A stretch of DNA of 64,000 nt from Nemania diffusa (Eukaryota; Ascomycota; Sordariomycetes; Xylariales; Xylariaceae), in contig JBBPUQ010000010.1 in the NCBI GenBank assembly GCA_038501195.1, positions 823,501-887,500 on the forward strand. Reading direction: 5' to 3'. The stretch's first letter is position 1; each line of letters opens with the position of its first letter. Under the pieces are notes generated by a model that had not been told where the DNA came from, did no database searches, and worked only from the letters and a program-made list of their open reading frames with translations. This document shows, in pieces, positions 62,884-64,000 of the stretch. The position numbers were made by a program, and so were the translations under genes.

Positions 62884-62896
62884 CCTCAGACTTCGC
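62884..62896. repeat. 13-bp direct repeat, right copy
   Basis: CCTCAGACTTCGC, identical to 56511-56523. It is directly preceded by the CTAA-type tail and followed by MFS-like coding sequence. Confidence 0.6.
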
Positions 62897-62930
62897 TTCT
62901 TGTAAAATTGAGGAGCTTGGATTGGACTAG
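62884..62930 (+). pseudogene. Continuation fragment of the broken MFS gene
   Basis: After the direct repeat (Ser-Asp-Phe-Ala) a one-base frame change yields KLRSLDWTRM, matching the K-L-(R/K)-x-L-D-W-x-G-M segment that follows this position in DHA2 transporters. The Arg before Met would come from a GGG-to-AGG change. In the direct frame a TAG follows within 15 codons. The fragment is short, so the call rests on position and this motif together. Confidence 0.5.
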
Positions 62931-64000
62931 GATGTTATACGGCCAAGACTGCTTAAAACCTACAGGAAGCTATTGACTAGTTATATGTGTATGCATTCAA
63001 CAGTTTTAGATTTACTCACTTGTATGAAAGCTATTAGAAAAAAAAGGTTACTTAGATTTGCAACTATATGCAAAGACAATTAATAGTTTTAGAAAATATT
63101 AAAATATATAAACTGTAGCTTAGGACTTTTAAGTATTTAAAGGACTGATTTTTTTTAATTAAAAAAAAAAAAAGAATTATAAACTTTGTAAAACTAAAGT
63201 AATTTATTAGTTAAATATAAACTTTGTTTTAAATTTTATAATTTTAGCTTTTGTTATAAATAAATCACTTTTTATTTAAAAAAACTTCTATATATTATTT
63301 ACTTTTTTTTTAAAACTTTATTTTACTTTTTTTTTTTTATAAGCTTTTATACTTTTTAAATTTGCAATATTTATTGTTAATAATTTTATTAATAATTAAC
63401 TTTTTATAACTATGTTTATTATTAGTAGTAGTATTACTTTATATTTATTTGTTAGTTTTATAGTTAAATTATTTATAAATATTTCTGCTTTAGCTTTATA
63501 AGAATCCAAAAAAAGCGGGTCTAAAAAAAACTTTAGTAAATTAGAAAAAAAAATACTTTTTTTTTTGCTTTTTATTAAATCAGAAAACTTAAAAAATTTC
63601 AACAAATCAAAAAACGAAAAATCTTTATTTTCGGAAAAAGCTAAACAATTTAGTCCTAAAAAAAAAAACTTTATTTTTAAAGAAACTTTCGAACTAATAT
63701 ATAATTTGCTTTTAGTGTCGCTTTAAAAATTATTTATTTTTTCATATATAAATTTTATATAAATATATATTTTTTTATTTATATATTTTTTTTTTTTTTA
63801 AATATTAATATATAAATTTGAAATAACTTTTTTTATTGTTACTTATATCAAAGTATTATAAATTGCTTTTAATATTTTTAGTATTTTTTTAATATTTATT
63901 TTATTTTTTGTTAAAGCAGTTTTATTTTTTATTAACTATTTTTATAACTTATAAATAGTTTGATTTTTATTAATAACTTTTTAAAATTGTTTACACTTTT
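62931..64000. other. AT-rich DNA to window end
   Basis: A short stretch of moderate composition (to about 62,990) grades into AT-rich sequence with long A and T runs. The 69-codon minus-strand frame at 63396-63605 is low-complexity Lys/Phe/Leu and not a credible gene. It retains more G and TC/GA steps than the 27-33 kb region, so it is less heavily mutated. Confidence 0.5.

Noticed and set aside
63396..63605. 69-codon minus-strand frame near window end
   Set aside because: Low-complexity Lys/Phe/Leu translation typical of AT-rich DNA.

Overview
This window is nuclear DNA of a filamentous ascomycete (Pezizomycotina). The genes have short introns (52-116 nt) with GTRNGT-type donors, CTAAC/CTGAC branch points and YAG acceptors. 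Families typical of that group are present: an NRPS-like A-T-R enzyme, a highly reducing PKS with a carnitine-acyltransferase tail, DHA2-type MFS transporters, a seven-helix fungal rhodopsin-like protein, an SDR and an SRPK-like kinase. Ordinary gene-bearing DNA alternates abruptly with extremely AT-rich blocks (about 6% GC in one stretch counted by hand), i.e. a two-compartment genome shaped by a repeat-mutating process of the RIP kind.

Region 1 (1-3,479): a small two-exon zinc-finger-like protein, tRNA-Val(AAC), and a four-exon small secreted protein assembled here from splice signals.

Region 2 (3,480-24,545): a secondary-metabolite cluster. In order: a four-exon NRPS-like A-T-reductase of 1,081 aa (minus); a divergently transcribed MFS exporter of 559 aa (plus); a seven-helix membrane protein of 362 aa (minus); a highly reducing PKS of 2,974 aa (plus) with order KS-AT-DH-(degenerate MT)-(degenerate ER)-KR-ACP-cAT; and a three-exon SDR of 334 aa (plus). 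The inferred logic is that the PKS builds a reduced, unmethylated, probably unsaturated chain, the cAT domain moves it to an alcohol or carnitine-like acceptor, the NRPS-like enzyme activates and reduces a carboxylic acid, the SDR tailors it and the MFS exports it. I see no pathway-specific transcription factor.

Region 3 (24,546-54,743): one SRPK-like kinase gene (minus strand) cut in two by a 27.2-kb insertion. The 5' half lies at 54,261-54,743 and the 3' half at 26,043-27,056. The insertion is bounded by 69-bp imperfect terminal inverted repeats (27,063-27,131 and 54,192-54,260). Inside it is a pair of about 230-bp long repeats (32,910 and 46,547). Nested inside that pair is a 7,236-bp LTR retrotransposon (33,949-41,184) with 180-bp TG...CA LTRs and a TTAAA target duplication. 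Three tandem arrays with periods 90, 181 and 76 bp also occur.

Region 4 (55,638-64,000): a broken DHA2-type MFS gene (a TGG-to-TAG stop inferred from conservation) interrupted by a 6.4-kb AT-rich insertion flanked by a perfect 13-bp direct repeat and ending in a CTAA-type tail, which fits a non-LTR retrotransposon. Further AT-rich DNA follows to the window edge.

In the older AT-rich sequence nearly every surviving cytosine follows A or G. That 5'-neighbour signature differs from the CpA (3'-neighbour) preference of classical RIP and is the least expected signal here. All calls come from reading the sequence; no database search was possible.
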